A stretch of DNA of 64,000 nucleotides from Polyporus tsugae (lineage: Eukaryota; Basidiomycota; Agaricomycetes; Polyporales; Polyporaceae): assembly GCA_024305745.1 (NCBI GenBank), contig JAHRBS010000004.1, forward strand, positions 2,108,001 through 2,172,000. Reading direction: 5' to 3'. Below are positions 47,701-59,449 of this stretch, piece after piece. A program made the translations under genes and the position numbers. The stretch's first letter is position 1. Every line of letters begins with the position of its first letter. The notes under the pieces were generated by a model. The model was not told where the DNA came from. It saw nothing but the letters and a program-made list of their open reading frames with translations, and did not search any database.

Positions 47701-49404
47701 AAACCCGACAAGCCATCTGACGGGTCAAGTTTGTCGGTGGGAACGAAGAAGAAGGAGCCAACGGCTAAGGTACGTTGTGGTTGAATCGTTGTGGCTCATG
47801 GTGGTTGACCATGTGTGCAACAGCCCGTACCCAAACCCAAGCAGCCCGCGAAACCTAAGGCCAAGCCGCAACCGAAGCCGAAGGTTAAGCCTACTAAGGA
47901 GAAGGAAGGGACCGCAGAACCTAGCGGTCGCCTCACTCCCTCTGGTAATGGTACGGTGTCCAAGGGCAAGAAAGTGACTGCTACGTCTGCGCCTTCGGCT
48001 GCGGCAGCTGCGAAGCGCGCTGTTTCTGCGGCTACTGGGCCGTCGCGGTCGCGTTCTGCGTCTGAGATGCCCGTCCCCGCGGAGCCTGCAGCGAAGCCCA
48101 AGACTCAACCGCAGGAGGAGGAAGAGTCTGAAGAGGAAGCCGTGGACGACAAGTTGTACTGCATCTGCAAGACGAACTACGACGAGGACAAGGTCATGAT
48201 CGCTTGTGACAGGTGAGCGAGCGTTCCTGTGCCGTTTTGATAGGAATGGAAGGCTGAGTACAAGTGCAGGTGCGACGAATGGTACCATACGCAGTGCTTG
48301 GATATGGACGACTTGGAGGTCGACCTCATCGACCAGTTCGTTTGCCCGTTGTGTATCAAGGGTGAGTATTCAACAGGACTGTCTTAGATGTTGGTGCTAA
48401 CCTTTTCCTGTCACAGCGAACCCGAATCCGCCGCTGCAGACGACGTACAAGCAGCGGTGCACGGCCGGACTCAAACACCCTAACCCATCCTCGGCCGCCG
48501 CCTGCCACAAGCCCGCTCGTGGCGCATTCTCCAAGTTCTGTTCGGATGAGTGTGGCGTCTTGTATATGCAGCGACGTATACAGGACTGGGGTGGCAATCA
48601 GGAGGTACTTTGGGCGAGCATTCGAGACACGAAGCAGCGCGAAGGCGTCGTCGTCAAGGTCCATGTTCTCGGCGGACCCAACAGGGTTGTTGCCGACGAC
48701 AAGTACGCTGACTTGGCAGTTAACTCCGTGGCGCAGGAGTCACACGAGGTCCAGAGGTCAACCCAGACGCAACGGGATCGCGCGATCGTTCGCTTGCAGG
48801 CGGAGCTTGACAAGATCGCGCCGAAGCGCGAGGAGCTGAAGCAAGAGCACGACGGGATAACATGGCGGCAGAAGGTGCTAGAACTTGCCGCTGCTCGTGC
48901 GGACAGAGTGGAAGAGTGTGGCTGGGACCAGCGGCTGATCTTCGACGAAGAGCAGTATCTCGAGTTTGGGGAAGGCGTCCTCGAGTCCTATGAGGAAGGG
49001 TCACCTCAACCTGCCGGCGCTGTGGACGACCCCATGCAAGTCGATGGTGTGGATGGGCATGGGGAGTGGTGGTGCCGGGGCAAGAAGAAGTGCCAGCGTC
49101 ACGCCGGGTGAGTTGCCATCCTTTCTGATGCATACCATGGCGTCACTCACACTTTTGGTTGCACAGGTGGCAGAAGCTTCGTGCAAGCGAAATTGAGTAT
49201 GATCTGGTCATGAACAGAAAGTGTATGCAGGAGGTGACCAATCAGGAGCGCGAGATTCGGAAGAAACTGGAGGACACCATGAGCATACCGCTCCGCATGG
49301 TCATGCCAGGATCTTTCCAGCCATCGAACGGCCATCAGTCTACCAATGGTATCAAAGCCAAGCCGAACGGGACGTCTGGCAAGAAGGGGAAGCAGAAGCA
49401 TTGA
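44752..49404 (+). CDS. Spp1/CXXC1-like PHD-finger protein (Set1/COMPASS subunit)
   Basis: Predicted about 1,475 residues in five exons: 44752-47769, 47824-48212, 48270-48361, 48417-49107 and 49167-49404. The first 1,100 residues are Ser/Pro-rich and disordered and include a His/Ser-rich run near residue 890. The PHD finger follows: LYCICKTNYDEDKVMIACDR, then CDEWYHTQCLDM and DQFVCPLCIK. A second Cys/His cluster (CTAGLKHPNP, SKFCSDECGVLYMQRRI) and a long helical C-terminus with CRGKKKCQRHAGWQKLRASE match Spp1 and human CXXC1. In Set1/COMPASS this subunit reads H3K4me and directs methylation. The expanded N-terminus is much longer than in yeast Spp1; function in COMPASS is inferred from the C-terminal half. 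Confidence 0.87.
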
Positions 49405-49721
49405 TATACCTTACCCATTGATGTTAATCCATAGATATTGGACCCTGCACATGTCACCCTGTTCTCGCATTGCAAACACACCATCATTCTCGGGACTGAG
49501 GTCTTCTGTATACATCAAGTACTAGTGCACCCTGTATATGTAATAGATGCTTGATTATGCAAACGCAATGCGAGCAATCGACGCGACAGCAAGGAGATAA
49601 ATACAACAACAAATTGACGACTCCCCGGCGTAATGAATCTGCCTGGATTTGGAGTGCATCGAGACAATGAATGACTGGGGAAGAAAGACGAGGCGTCAAC
49701 TTGGCAAGCGGCATGCAGGTA
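49405..49721. other. convergent intergenic region, no gene seen
   Basis: About 320 bases lie between the stop codons of two converging genes. The sequence is comparatively A/T-rich and holds no open frame I can support. Confidence 0.5.
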
Positions 49722-50345
49722 TCAGTAGCCGTCTCCCTCTCCTCCCTCTTTGCAGAAACCCTTCTGCTCATATAGGACCTGAGACTTGATGTCTTCACGC
49801 TTCTTCTTGTTCGCAACGTCCTGCTTGTGGTAGGCCTCGAGGATGGTCCACTCTACCTGGCGCAGCGGAATGTCGTCTTCCTGATCCAGATCCTGAATTC
49901 CATGCCTTTAGCGATGCTCCGTCCAGCAGCAACGAGATACGCACTATCTCTCCTAGCAACACTACGTTCTCTCCGCGGATGAGGAACAGACCTCGCCAAG
50001 CTTCTGCGAAGGCGTCCTGGTGGTATATCCGCTCCACGGTATCCTCGAGAACAAGATTCGCTGTCCCATACAGTGGCCGGTCAGCGCTGCGCCGTCCAGG
50101 TGATCGGGAAAATGTGCTCACCGAACTGATCATAGGACCTCAAAACACCTTGAAGCTTCCGGCCATCTCGTAGGACTACGAGCATCTTTCCTAACCGGAG
50201 GCAAGAGGACGAAGGCCAGTGTGGAAGGAGAGTAGCAACACATATGGGCTCAGGGTGCACCTTGAGTATGTGGACTTGGGATAGACGTACTATCGACGCA
50301 ATCCACAAGAGATCCGGAGGTTGTGAATGGGATCAGGGAGTCCAT
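49722..50345 (-). CDS. LSM1: Sm-like protein Lsm1
   Basis: Subunit of the cytoplasmic Lsm1-7 ring that promotes mRNA decapping and decay; predicted 136 residues. Minus-strand exons are 50345-50291, 50190-50122, 50060-49945 and 49892-49722. The Sm1 motif reads [34 protein letters not shown] (positions 50190-50000), and the Sm2 motif is [20 protein letters not shown]. The charged C-terminal extension ([20 protein letters not shown]) is specific to Lsm1 rather than its paralogue Lsm8. Length matches the family. Confidence 0.95.
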
Positions 50346-50499
50346 TGTGCTGAATGGGCACCCTAGCGGGTGGATGTAGGTGTGCGTTTATGTGTACCGC
50401 AGTCGAAAGCGTGCAGAGCGTTGGGCTGCTGCAGGCTTTAGGGATCCCGGTTGGTTAGGCTCAGACAATTATATAAGCTTATATACCTTCTCATGTCAA

Positions 50500-50592
50500 G
50501 CTGATATGGCCGAGTCGTTAAGGCGAGTGATTTGAATTAGTTTCACTATCACTTGGGCATTGCCCGCGTAGGTTCAAATCCTGCTGTCAGCG
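50500..50592 (+). tRNA. tRNA-Ser (UGA) with intron
   Basis: The acceptor stem is GCTGATA (50500) paired with TGTCAGC (to 50591), with discriminator G. The D arm is TGGCCGAGTCGTTAAGGCG, and the T arm has GGTTCAAATCC (B box). The anticodon stem AGTGA/TCACT encloses a loop TTTGAA...A with anticodon TGA. An 11-base intron (ttagtttcact) sits after the base 3' of the anticodon, the standard position. A long variable arm (TGGGCATTGCCCGCG) marks it as a class II, serine tRNA. A T6 run at about 50597-50602 is the Pol III terminator. Reads UCA. Confidence 0.9.
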
Positions 50593-50602
50593 GATCCTTT
50601 TT
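50593..50602 (+). terminator. RNA polymerase III terminator
   Basis: A run of six T residues starts a few bases after the tRNA 3' end, as expected for Pol III termination. Confidence 0.75.
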
Positions 50603-50959
50603 TGGCTTTTCCTCCTTCCGACATTCCCTTCACAAGGACTCACAGCCTTCCATCCTAATGGCACACTTAAGACGGTGTACACTGCAGGGCACAACATGAC
50701 TGGTGTGCATCTACATTGCGTACAGTGTTTGTAGGCAAACGGTAGCCGTCGATGTTATTGCATGAAGAACCTCTTGGCGGTCACTTACAGTGACTGAACG
50801 GTGTGGATAGAGCTCGGTCAGACCGTTCGATGAACTGACTGAGAGTATTCATGGGATATACGCGAGTAGGATCCAGACAACAAGCCAAACGTTCGTTCCA
50901 GAGAACTGTAGGCATGGTGCGTCTAAAGCGAAAGGAGTGATACATGGCAAGCACACCCA
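50603..50959. other. intergenic, no gene seen
   Basis: These bases lie between the tRNA terminator and the 3' end of the NDUFA5 gene. No open frame with a recognisable product was seen. Confidence 0.5.
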
Positions 50960-51417
50960 TTAGGATGATGTCGTCGCGTCCGCCTCCTTCCCAAAGTATC
51001 GCCATTGACCCGGTACTGGCTTCTCCTCTAGTGGCTCCCAGCTACGAAGAAGTCGGTCAGGCTACGATGGCGCGAAAGCCAGAAGAGCACTTACCCCTTC
51101 CACTCCAGCATCTTGTTCGCCAATGAGAGCTCGTCCTGAGCAATATCCAGCGACTCCTCAATCTGGCCCTCGTCCAGCTCCTTCTCCACAGCGGCAACAT
51201 CCCCGTTGGCGCGCTCCAAGACCTTCAGCTTGTGCTGTGTGAGTGCCTCCGTGCCTTGCCGGTAGACGGATGATGGGGGGATGGCGGATAGTGTCTGGAG
51301 CGTCGCCTCGTATGTTTTCCTCAGTTCTGGGAGCGGGTCATGGTGCACTTTAAGGCCGGTTATGCCGGTCGACCTCTTCGTGACCGCATTGAATAGAGGA
51401 CGAGTGAAGCGAAACAT
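50960..51417 (-). CDS. NADH dehydrogenase subunit NDUFA5 (B13)
   Basis: Accessory subunit on the matrix arm of respiratory complex I, predicted 134 residues; minus-strand exons 51417-51095 and 51041-50960. It starts MFRFTRPLFNAVTKR, a short basic sequence. The core TGITGLKVHHDPLPELRKTY, IPPSSVYRQGTEALTQHKL and the helix with EESLDIAQDELSLANKML lead into WKGWEPLEEKPVPGQWRYF, the typical C-terminal motif of the family (NUO-29.9/B13). Transcription is divergent from the mitochondrial bL32 gene, with 138 bases between the two ATGs. Confidence 0.93.
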
Positions 51418-51555
51418 TGCGGGGCCTCGGACGGTGGTGGTGGGTGAGAGGACTCGGCGCTCTGCGGACGAGACCGACACCGCGCCTAGACGCCCGCACC
51501 TTGAATCCTCGACTCAGCGACACCAGCAGACACTTGTCTCTCATCCTCAACGACC
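51418..51555. promoter_or_regulatory. compact bidirectional promoter, NDUFA5 / bL32m
   Basis: Only 138 bases separate the divergent starts of two nuclear genes for mitochondrial proteins. Both core promoters and leaders must fit here. No clear TATA box was seen. Confidence 0.6.
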
Positions 51556-51983
51556 ATGGCAGCTGCAGTGGCTCTTCGTCAGTCTCGGGCATGGTTGTCT
51601 GCAGCGGCTAGCCCTCCCCTTATGCCCATATCTATTGCTGCGGCCTTTGTGCCTGCTTTCCTTGCCTCCCCGAAGCCGTTCACCTGGGCTATTCCCTCAT
51701 TACCCTCCCTGCTCGAGCTCTTCCCATCATGGCTGCTCGCCGTTCCCAAAAAGAAGACGTCTCACTCGCGAAAAGCCATGAGGAGTGCAAACAAGGGCTT
51801 GAAGGATAAGCAAAGTGAGTCTTGTCAGACGCATGTCACGGAACGGTGTTCACTCAGTCTTTCATAGACTTGGTGCATTGCTCGGCTTGCGGCTCCCCGA
51901 AACTGGCACATAACATGTGTCCAAACTGCTACAGGGAACTGAACATGGAGTGGAAGGCGAAGAATCGAACCCCAGAGCTTTGA
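51556..51983 (+). CDS. MRPL32: mitochondrial ribosomal protein bL32m
   Basis: Predicted 124 residues in two exons, 51556-51814 and 51868-51983. A presequence of about 60 residues with a hydrophobic stretch precedes VPKKKTSHSRKAMRSANKGL, the typical start of mature bL32. The C-terminal half carries the two zinc pairs, CSACG and CPNCY. In yeast Mrpl32 the long presequence is cut by the m-AAA protease. The gene runs divergently from NDUFA5. Confidence 0.92.
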
Positions 51984-52452
51984 GGTACTGCTAGGTTGGA
52001 TAGATGTATGGGTGAGTCCTGCCTTTAGTTTCACTCCTGTTGGCGTTCGCTCAACGATCTGTATACCCGATAGTATAGTTGTTCCTAATGCACCACTGCC
52101 CCTTTGTTCCACGGACTTGTCCTACTGGCCTGCAGCCCCTACGCTTGAATTAGTGCCTGTCGTTGACGTATCGCCAAGAACACGTCGTTCGCGTCGCATT
52201 CATGGTCGCAACACCGGCCCCCGATGGACCAAAGTAGACCACACACTCTCATCTCCTTGTTGAGAATTCATATGCATACATACAAGTCAACTTTGAAGCA
52301 GATCAGGACGCCCCCTAGGGAATATCCGTGTTGTCTATGCCCCGATACCACAACATTATACGTACACCTCGCAGGAACAGATTAGAGTCTCCGCGTCGGT
52401 GGAACGAGGGGTGATGTCGCATTCGAATTTCTTCGGGTATCTACGAAGTCAA
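51984..52452. other. convergent intergenic region, no gene seen
   Basis: About 470 bases between the converging bL32m and P450 genes; no gene or structured element was identified. Confidence 0.5.
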
Positions 52453-54425
52453 TCAGTTGACTGCACCGAACCAGCCGGCGGGCACGCACGTCACGACTCC
52501 AGAGACCATGTCCGGCTGGATTTCCATTGGTTTGCCACTGGCGTCCCGCTTCGGACTGATGTTGTAAACGTGTAGGATGGATGCCGCGTATATGTATATC
52601 GAGGCAATTGCGAAGTGGCGGCCCGGACACACACTGCAGTGGGTTGTGGATAAGCAGATCGACCAAATGACGTTGGAAGGGTGGATGCGCACCGTCTTCC
52701 GAATCCGAATGCAAAGGCAGTCGGGTCGAGGACGTCGGTATTCCAAGTTCTGTCGTCGCTGAAATAGCGGTCGGGGTTGAACGCCTCTGGGTTTGGAAAT
52801 GTCTGTGCATTACGAGACATCGCCCTAGGGGACTATCAACAATCGTTACGGGGGTGAGGGGTTTGGCATTACCAGATGTTGCCAAGTACGATGGAACCTT
52901 TAGGTATGCGGTATCCCTTGTATTCATCTTCTTCCATCAAACGGTGGGGAAGTCCAAGCGTGAACACGTTCTGCCAACGCAGACACTCCTTGATGATCGC
53001 ATGGATGTACGGCAGCTTCTTTCCGTCCTCAAAGTCGGGGAGGCGATGGGGGCCAATGACGACTTCGAGCTCGGCTTGTGCCTTTCTCTGCACTTCCGGG
53101 TAGAGTGTCATTGCGAGGAAGAAGGTTTGGAGGGTGGAAAAGCTCTGCCACAACAATTAGCGCCAGAATGACACCGATGCATTTTCCCATTGGACTCTCA
53201 CAGTATCTGCACCAGCTGGCAAAAATATGCACTATCAGTTGAACTCGAGCTTAGCCCTTCAACAACTTATGCGCACCTCCGTATGTGACGGCCGCTACGT
53301 TTTTGGCTAGCTCCTCTTTCTCAGCGCCGTCGCCCACCCCGTGTTCCCGAGCCATAAACTTGCTGGCAAGTGACCACACTCCAGCGCCGTTTCGCTGGAT
53401 GTGCGGACCCGTGAGCACAGAGGCGGAGGCCGCCGACAACAGAGAAGAGAGTTACTTACGAAATCAGACATAGCTTTCTCAAACGGCTCGTGCCTCAGAG
53501 CCGTCGCCTCTCGTCGCCAGGTCACAGCTTTCCTCTGATAGGATGCTCCGGGCCACCAGGGTGGCAGGTGACGCAAGGCAGGGATGAACTCGACCCATAA
53601 CGCGCCGAGCACTAGAGCCTTGGTCGGCCCTTCCACAGCCCTTTCGCCAATGACGATATAATCATCGTCGGCATCCTTCGCTTTAATACCATACGCTACT
53701 TCGAGGATCGTCGCACCAAGGTCGCTGTCATCCCAGGATTGAACAAAAGCTGAAATGACAGACGGTCCAAGGAGGACATGCTTACAAGCGAAGATCTTGG
53801 ACGAAGTTATCGGGGTTGGCTAGAAGACGTGTCAAGAAGTTTCGGGCTCCCGACAACTGGGCGGATTGGTATTGGCGGACGACCCCGCCGTGAAAGTGCT
53901 CGTGGAAGGCGCGTCTAATCTGTCGCCACTTTGTGCCATACCCCATAAGAGCTACGTTCCAGTCCCAGCCTATGCTGCGGAGGCGTCAGGGACAGCATGA
54001 CATTAAGAGGGGGCCACCCAACTAACGCTAATACTTACAGAGAGACGACAGTGGACTTGAACCTGTCCGAATAAATGGCTGAGCGTTTGTCAAGGAGATC
54101 GGAGGTTGCCTGGGCGGTGTTCAAAACAATAACGGACTGTCCCAGTAGGTTCAGGTATGTGATATCGCCTAAGCATAGCTGAGTAACAGTTTTTCCCCCC
54201 TCATACGGCGTATCAACACGCACCATATTGCTCAGCCCAGCGCTGGAAAGTCAGCCACTGCTTAGACAGCGGTATGTCAAGTGCGTTCCCGAGAATCGGA
54301 AGCTGCTTTGGACCTGGAGGCAGCGGGAGAGAACGCGAACGTCTGCTCGGAAGATTTGTGAAAATGAGCAGAAATATGCAGAATGTGAGGCAAATGGAAG
54401 TGAATGACGAAGTTATGTCGAGCAT
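52453..54425 (-). CDS. cytochrome P450 monooxygenase
   Basis: Haem-thiolate monooxygenase of 500 residues; minus-strand exons 54425-54224, 54168-54039, 53974-53786, 53724-53460, 53394-53277, 53215-53202, 53144-52873, 52824-52693 and 52633-52453. An N-terminal membrane anchor (SICLTFCIFLLIFTNL) precedes LPLPPGPKQLPILGN. The C helix region has WRQIRRAFHEHF, the I helix AGADTSFSTLQ, the K helix ECLRWQN (ExxR), FPNPEAFNPDRYF, and the haem loop FGFGRRVCPGRHFA. All P450 signatures are intact. The AGADT segment is coded largely by a 14-base exon. Substrate is unknown; similar basidiomycete P450s oxidise aromatic or secondary metabolites. Confidence 0.9.
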
Positions 54426-55336
54426 TGTGGAGGTGGATCCCGCTCGAACAAACCTCTGGCTGGGGAGCCTTTTATCCGTGGGTCAAGACGCCTGGAGGGG
54501 TCGGCGGTGGTGCGCTCATGGATCCGTCCACGAGAAGCGCGATAACAGGTCCAATGAAGACCATAGAAGGTATAGACGAAACATATTCCCGCAGAGATGG
54601 CGAATCACCGGCATGCAGGATCCGGCCAAGGTTTCAAGCCATCGGTCTGCTACGGCTTCAGGAACAGGAACGTACTCTAGCGGATATCGGAAAGTGGGTA
54701 CACCATGTCAGTTAAGCTTGGGATATGACGAGAATCAGAGCTGGGAACATACTTGAGTGCTGGTGCGCAGTTACAGCCCGCTCTATAGCTAGTTGTCTGA
54801 ATGTATCGGGACAGCTGTACTTGTAGAGGCAGCGGTGGTGCGTATGCGTGAGAGGATACCTGGGGAAAAAACCCCTTCTTGTGTCGATGATCGTCCGCGT
54901 GTTTTGTGCAAAAACTTCGAATCCAAAGGTCATACAGTAGTAAGCCAAGACGGAGTCCGAGGCTGAGTAAACTTGGCTCGCTCACTTACCATATTCACGT
55001 GCGTGAAGGAGCCGGATGTCTCACGAAGTACAACATCAGGAAATATTCTTTATCCTATCCTGGGTGTATCCCTATATCCGCCGCCTACTGAGCTGGTGTC
55101 GTGGTGGTCTTGAACTTGGAGAGGCCGAGCCTGACTCGAGGAGCGCTAGCCTGAGAGCCAGAGGCGCCCATAGAAGCGCGCGACGTCGTAGTCACATGAC
55201 TGACGCGTGGGATGAACCACCAGACTCAGTCGCGCGGCTCGCTCTGCACTCCAGTCTCCAGCCAACTCCTTCCCCCAAGACCTCTCGACGCGTTTTTTTG
55301 TCTCCTTTCCACCTCCTTTCCCAACGACCACCCACC
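54426..55336. other. divergent gap with a coding-like minus-strand segment
   Basis: The 911-base gap between the P450 and INCENP starts must hold both promoters. On the minus strand, at about 54478-54640, an open frame reads SPSLREYVSSIPSMVFIGP and then VIALLVDGSMSAPPPTPPGV before a stop. It has a hydrophobic helix and could be the last exon of a small gene, with possible further exons at about 54700-54990. I could not assemble a complete gene. Confidence 0.35.
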
Positions 55337-58300
55337 ATGGATGGTTCAAGACCTGGAGATGCGGGTGTCATCGCCTGGTGCAACTCCATCCGGTTTGCGA
55401 TGGCAAAGGACCCCGGCCGTCAATTCCTATACGAGCAAATACAGACGGAAGGTTTCGATTTCCTCGACATGTACCTCGAGAACTTTTTGGAGGGTCCTAG
55501 GAAGGAGTGCGTATTGAAACTTTATGGATTGTCATGAGTTAGGCCGGCGCTGACGTGCGGTTGCAGACCAGTGATCGAGCTTCTCAAGACACCTGGTCGG
55601 AAGAAGAATGCTGCCAACAAGACTCGTGCAGCAGTGGCTGCTGCTGCCAAGGTTCAAGCTGTCACCTCGATGTCCTTTGAGGTGTGTTGTATCGTTAACA
55701 TCACCATTCACTACTCACGAATACTCGAAGGATGGTGCCACCAAGGAGAACCTTGGCCCCATGAATGATTTCCAAAGGGCTCTCCTCCAGGCGAAGGAGG
55801 AGGGCGATGCGAGCAAGGAGAAGCGCTCAACCAGACAACGATCAGCAGAACAGCCTTCGTCACACTCGTCCGGGACCTTTGGAAACCCACTGAAGAACCA
55901 GAGGATCGTCACCATAGCAGACAGTCCAGCTGTCCATGTGTCCGAGTCGGTTATGGAGGTGGATGAAGTGCGTGCACCTCTCCCTGCCCCTGAGTTTAGC
56001 TTTAGACCGCCGATTTCACAACCCATGGTCCATGAGACGTCCTTGCAACCCCCCGTGGACCCTGCTAAGGAGCTTTCTATGATCGCGGAGGATGATGAGA
56101 TAGCAGAGAGGAGTCACGCGTCCCTTGGTAAACTGCCACTAGACGAACCTCAATCTGTGGAAATGGTCTCTGAATCCCCCATGCATACCGAGACCCAGGT
56201 ATCTGCCGACGTGCACATGCAAGATGACGATGCAGACTCCATAGGAGAAGCAGATTTCGAAGAGCCTGTTCACGACAATATAACGACCACTTCCGTAACC
56301 ACCTTCCATCCGATTCCGCTGGGTCTGAGCCAGCAGTCAGATCCAGACTCACACTCTGCTCGCACTGCAGAGTTCCATACCGCACCTCTTCCTCGAGTGT
56401 CATTACCGCCCGTCCCCGTGGAGGAAGAGTCCCATTCACATACAGCTCCCTTACCGTCCTCGTCGAGGCACAAGGAATACACAATGCCCCTGCGCGAGGA
56501 GCCTTCTGCGCCAGTCCCAGGTCTGTCTCGAAAGCCCAGCGTGTCGCACTTTACCGGCCTCCCTTCACCTTCCCCTCTCCGCAAGTCCTTGCGGGCACCA
56601 GGCGATACTGGTCCTCCTACCGGATCATCTGTTCTCCCTTCCATGGTTAAGCGTACGTCGACCTCCTGGCTATCGAAGGCACGCGAGACGAAGGCATTGG
56701 AGACGACCTCGAAGCGGGCAAGCACTCTTGGTCCGGGAGTCAATACGTTTACCGCGAACAAGAGGAAGAGTAGCGAGATGCTCGAAGCTGCGAACGCGGT
56801 CCTCAGGTCCCTTGAGGACGAGGAGCGCGCTGCGAAGGTCCCGAAACTTGCCAACTCCCCTGCAACGGATCTCTTCTTGGGCAGTAAAGGAAAGGGCACA
56901 GCGTCAAGTCCGGATACGGTGCGTGCAAACCTGCTAGATTATGCGAGGAGTGTTGGATTAATCCTGGCGCAATCTCTAGTTCTCGGATACGGCCGCATTG
57001 CAATTGCAACCTGCGATTGCAACGGAGGTCCTCGACGTCGCGGCCGCCGTACCTGCGCCACCCGCCAATGCTGCTGGCCATGACGATATGCTGACAACTA
57101 TCCTGAAGAACCACGGGTCGCGGGTGGCTAAAAGCACGAGCAAGTCTCTGGGAGGCAACGCTGCAGTGGCTCTTGCAGAAGCTCGGGCGGCCGCCGAGGC
57201 GCGGGTCGCGGAAAGGCACAAGCTCGAGATGGGTGATGTTTCCATGGGGTCTGAAGAGAAGCCCTCGGCGGTCGACGCCCAGCCAGCGCCCGTACAATCT
57301 GCCGAGTCCGAGCGCAGGCTCAGCGTGTCGGACCTTATCCCATCGTCCAAGGGCAAGTCCAACGAGAAATCCCAGGAGAGTATTGCTCAAGTCAGGCAGC
57401 AGACGCCGCCTGGCGCGAATGTCAGCAATTCGACCACGCCGCCGAACTCCCCACCACTCTCGCGCAACACAAGCTTCGTCGCGCCCACCGGACCTGTCTT
57501 CTCGAAACCTGCACCATCGACGACCCGCACTGAGGTGCCCGCACCATCCGCGAACCGCGACTACAAGCTCCCCACGGAGAATCCGTTCTCCATCCCCGCC
57601 GCGATGACGCTCGGGATGGGCATCAAGTTCCAACCGCTGTCGGCGCAGAGCAGCAAGGCGAGCGTCTTCTCGGACGCCGTCTTCGACCGCCCCGACGCCT
57701 CACCTGCGTGGATGCCGTCCACGCAGGACACGTCCTACTCGGCAGCGCAGTCACAGTCGCAGTCGCAACCCAAGGGCGACGTCGACGACGACGACGCGCT
57801 CGACGCAGACGACAGCTGGGGCGTGGACGACAAGTTCGGCGGCCACCAGATGTGGACGCCGTTCGGGTTCCAGAGCGCGAACCCGGACCAGCTCAAGGAC
57901 GACACCATGACCTGGAGCACGATCCCGAGTCGCAGCACGAGCCAGAAGGGTGGGGACACTCAGCCAACACGGAGCTTGTTTCCGACAATGGAAGAAGAGG
58001 CGGAAGAGGAGAGGGAGGTGCCCGAGCCGGAGCGCGGTTTTGCAGAGCGGTTGGCTGCGGCCGACCAGCATACGTCCGACGTGGAGGACGATGCGAATGA
58101 GGAGGCGGACGTCGCGATGGAGATTGACCAGGACGATGTGGAGGACAAGGTTGAGGAGGACGATATCGAAGGGGCGATCCTCGCGGGTAAATCCACTGTC
58201 AAGCTGGTACAGGTAGGTTATCCCTTGATTCCAAGGAACCAACCGGACGCTAATGAGCACTTCTCGTTCAACAGAAGTCTGATCTGTCTTCACAAACCCG

Positions 58301-59449
58301 CAGCGACAGTCAGCAGTCGATGGCCTCGACGACTTCGTCGCAGTCAAACTCAAACTTGGGCATCTTGGGCCAGGCGAGCAAGCTGGTCAGTAGCGTATTT
58401 GGTGGTGGCAAGAAGGCCAAGCCGGAGGTCAAGAGCCTTCAGCTCGCAGCCGCAGCAGCGAAGAAGGTTGGTTTCCTAGATTCTTTCCTGGCCCCCACAA
58501 GCTGAAATCGTTCTGGTCATACAGCAACAGGAGGAGCAGGAGAAGAAGGCGCAGCGGTTGAAGGAGATGGAGGCACGCCGGCAGCAGGCTCTCCAACGCA
58601 AGGTGGACGAAGAGAAGGCTCGTCATCTGGAAGAGGAGCGCAAGATCAAGGGGGAAGTGGAGCGTCGCAAGCGCGAGCGCGAGGAGCACACAGACAAGCG
58701 GCCTCTCAGTAGGACTGCCAACGCGCCAAAGAAGGTGGGCATTTGAGTTCACGCTATCCTACGGACTAAGGTTGACCGATATACAGAACGAGGACGACAC
58801 ATCTAAACGCAAGCTCGGTGCAGCGACGTCACAGAAGCCGCCGTCCAAGGACAAGAAGGACACCGCAGCTCCCAAGACCGTTAAACCCAGTATGAGCGCT
58901 TCGTCGAAGCCCGTGCTCAAGTCCGCACTCAAGCAGCCTACCGCTAGCTCGTCTGTCCCCGCCACGCCTAGCACATCCAAGGCACCCGTGCCCAAGACCG
59001 TCAAGCATGCGCCTTCGTCAAGCAACATCAAGATCCCTCCGCCCGCGGCATCCAAGGGCAAGGAGAAGGACATCGGCGAACCCTCACAGAGCCGGCCGAA
59101 AACACCCGCAGGTCCGCCCCCCGCGCAGGAGCCGCCTCGGGTGGCGAGCGAGAGCATCGAGCTGCCCGATATCAATAGCGAGTACTCGGACTCTGAGGAC
59201 GAGGACCGGCCGAAGCGCGACCTGCCGGACTGGGCGAAGAGCCCGGATATTGCGGCCGCACTGCAGCAGCAGAGCACCATCAACCCGGACGACATCTTCG
59301 GGCCGATTGGGCCACTCCGCATGGAGGAGATCTTCAGAACGCGGCACAGCCGGTTCAGGGCGCGGTCAAGCTCGGCGAACTGGACGGGCACCGACGAGCT
59401 TACGCGGGCGGAGGAGCGAGAGTACGCGCGGAGAATGGGCTTCAAGTAG
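55337..59449 (+). CDS. SLI15: INCENP/Sli15 homologue, chromosomal passenger complex
   Basis: Scaffold of the chromosomal passenger complex that activates Aurora kinase at centromeres and the spindle midzone; predicted 1,256 residues. Exons are 55337-55506, 55567-55681, 55731-56918, 56980-58212, 58275-58466, 58525-58734 and 58787-59449. The N-terminus (about 20-60, FLYEQIQTEGFDFLDMYLENF) fits the CEN box that binds Survivin and Borealin. A long disordered middle follows. Exon 6 (about 967-1,036) is a charged single-helix region (QRLKEMEARRQQALQRKVDE). The IN-box at about 1,160-1,240 has LPDINSEYSDSEDE, LPDWAKSPDI and NPDDIFGPIGPL. It ends with the SSSANWTGTDELT stretch, whose paired serines correspond to the Aurora-phosphorylated site in INCENP. 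Confidence 0.88.
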
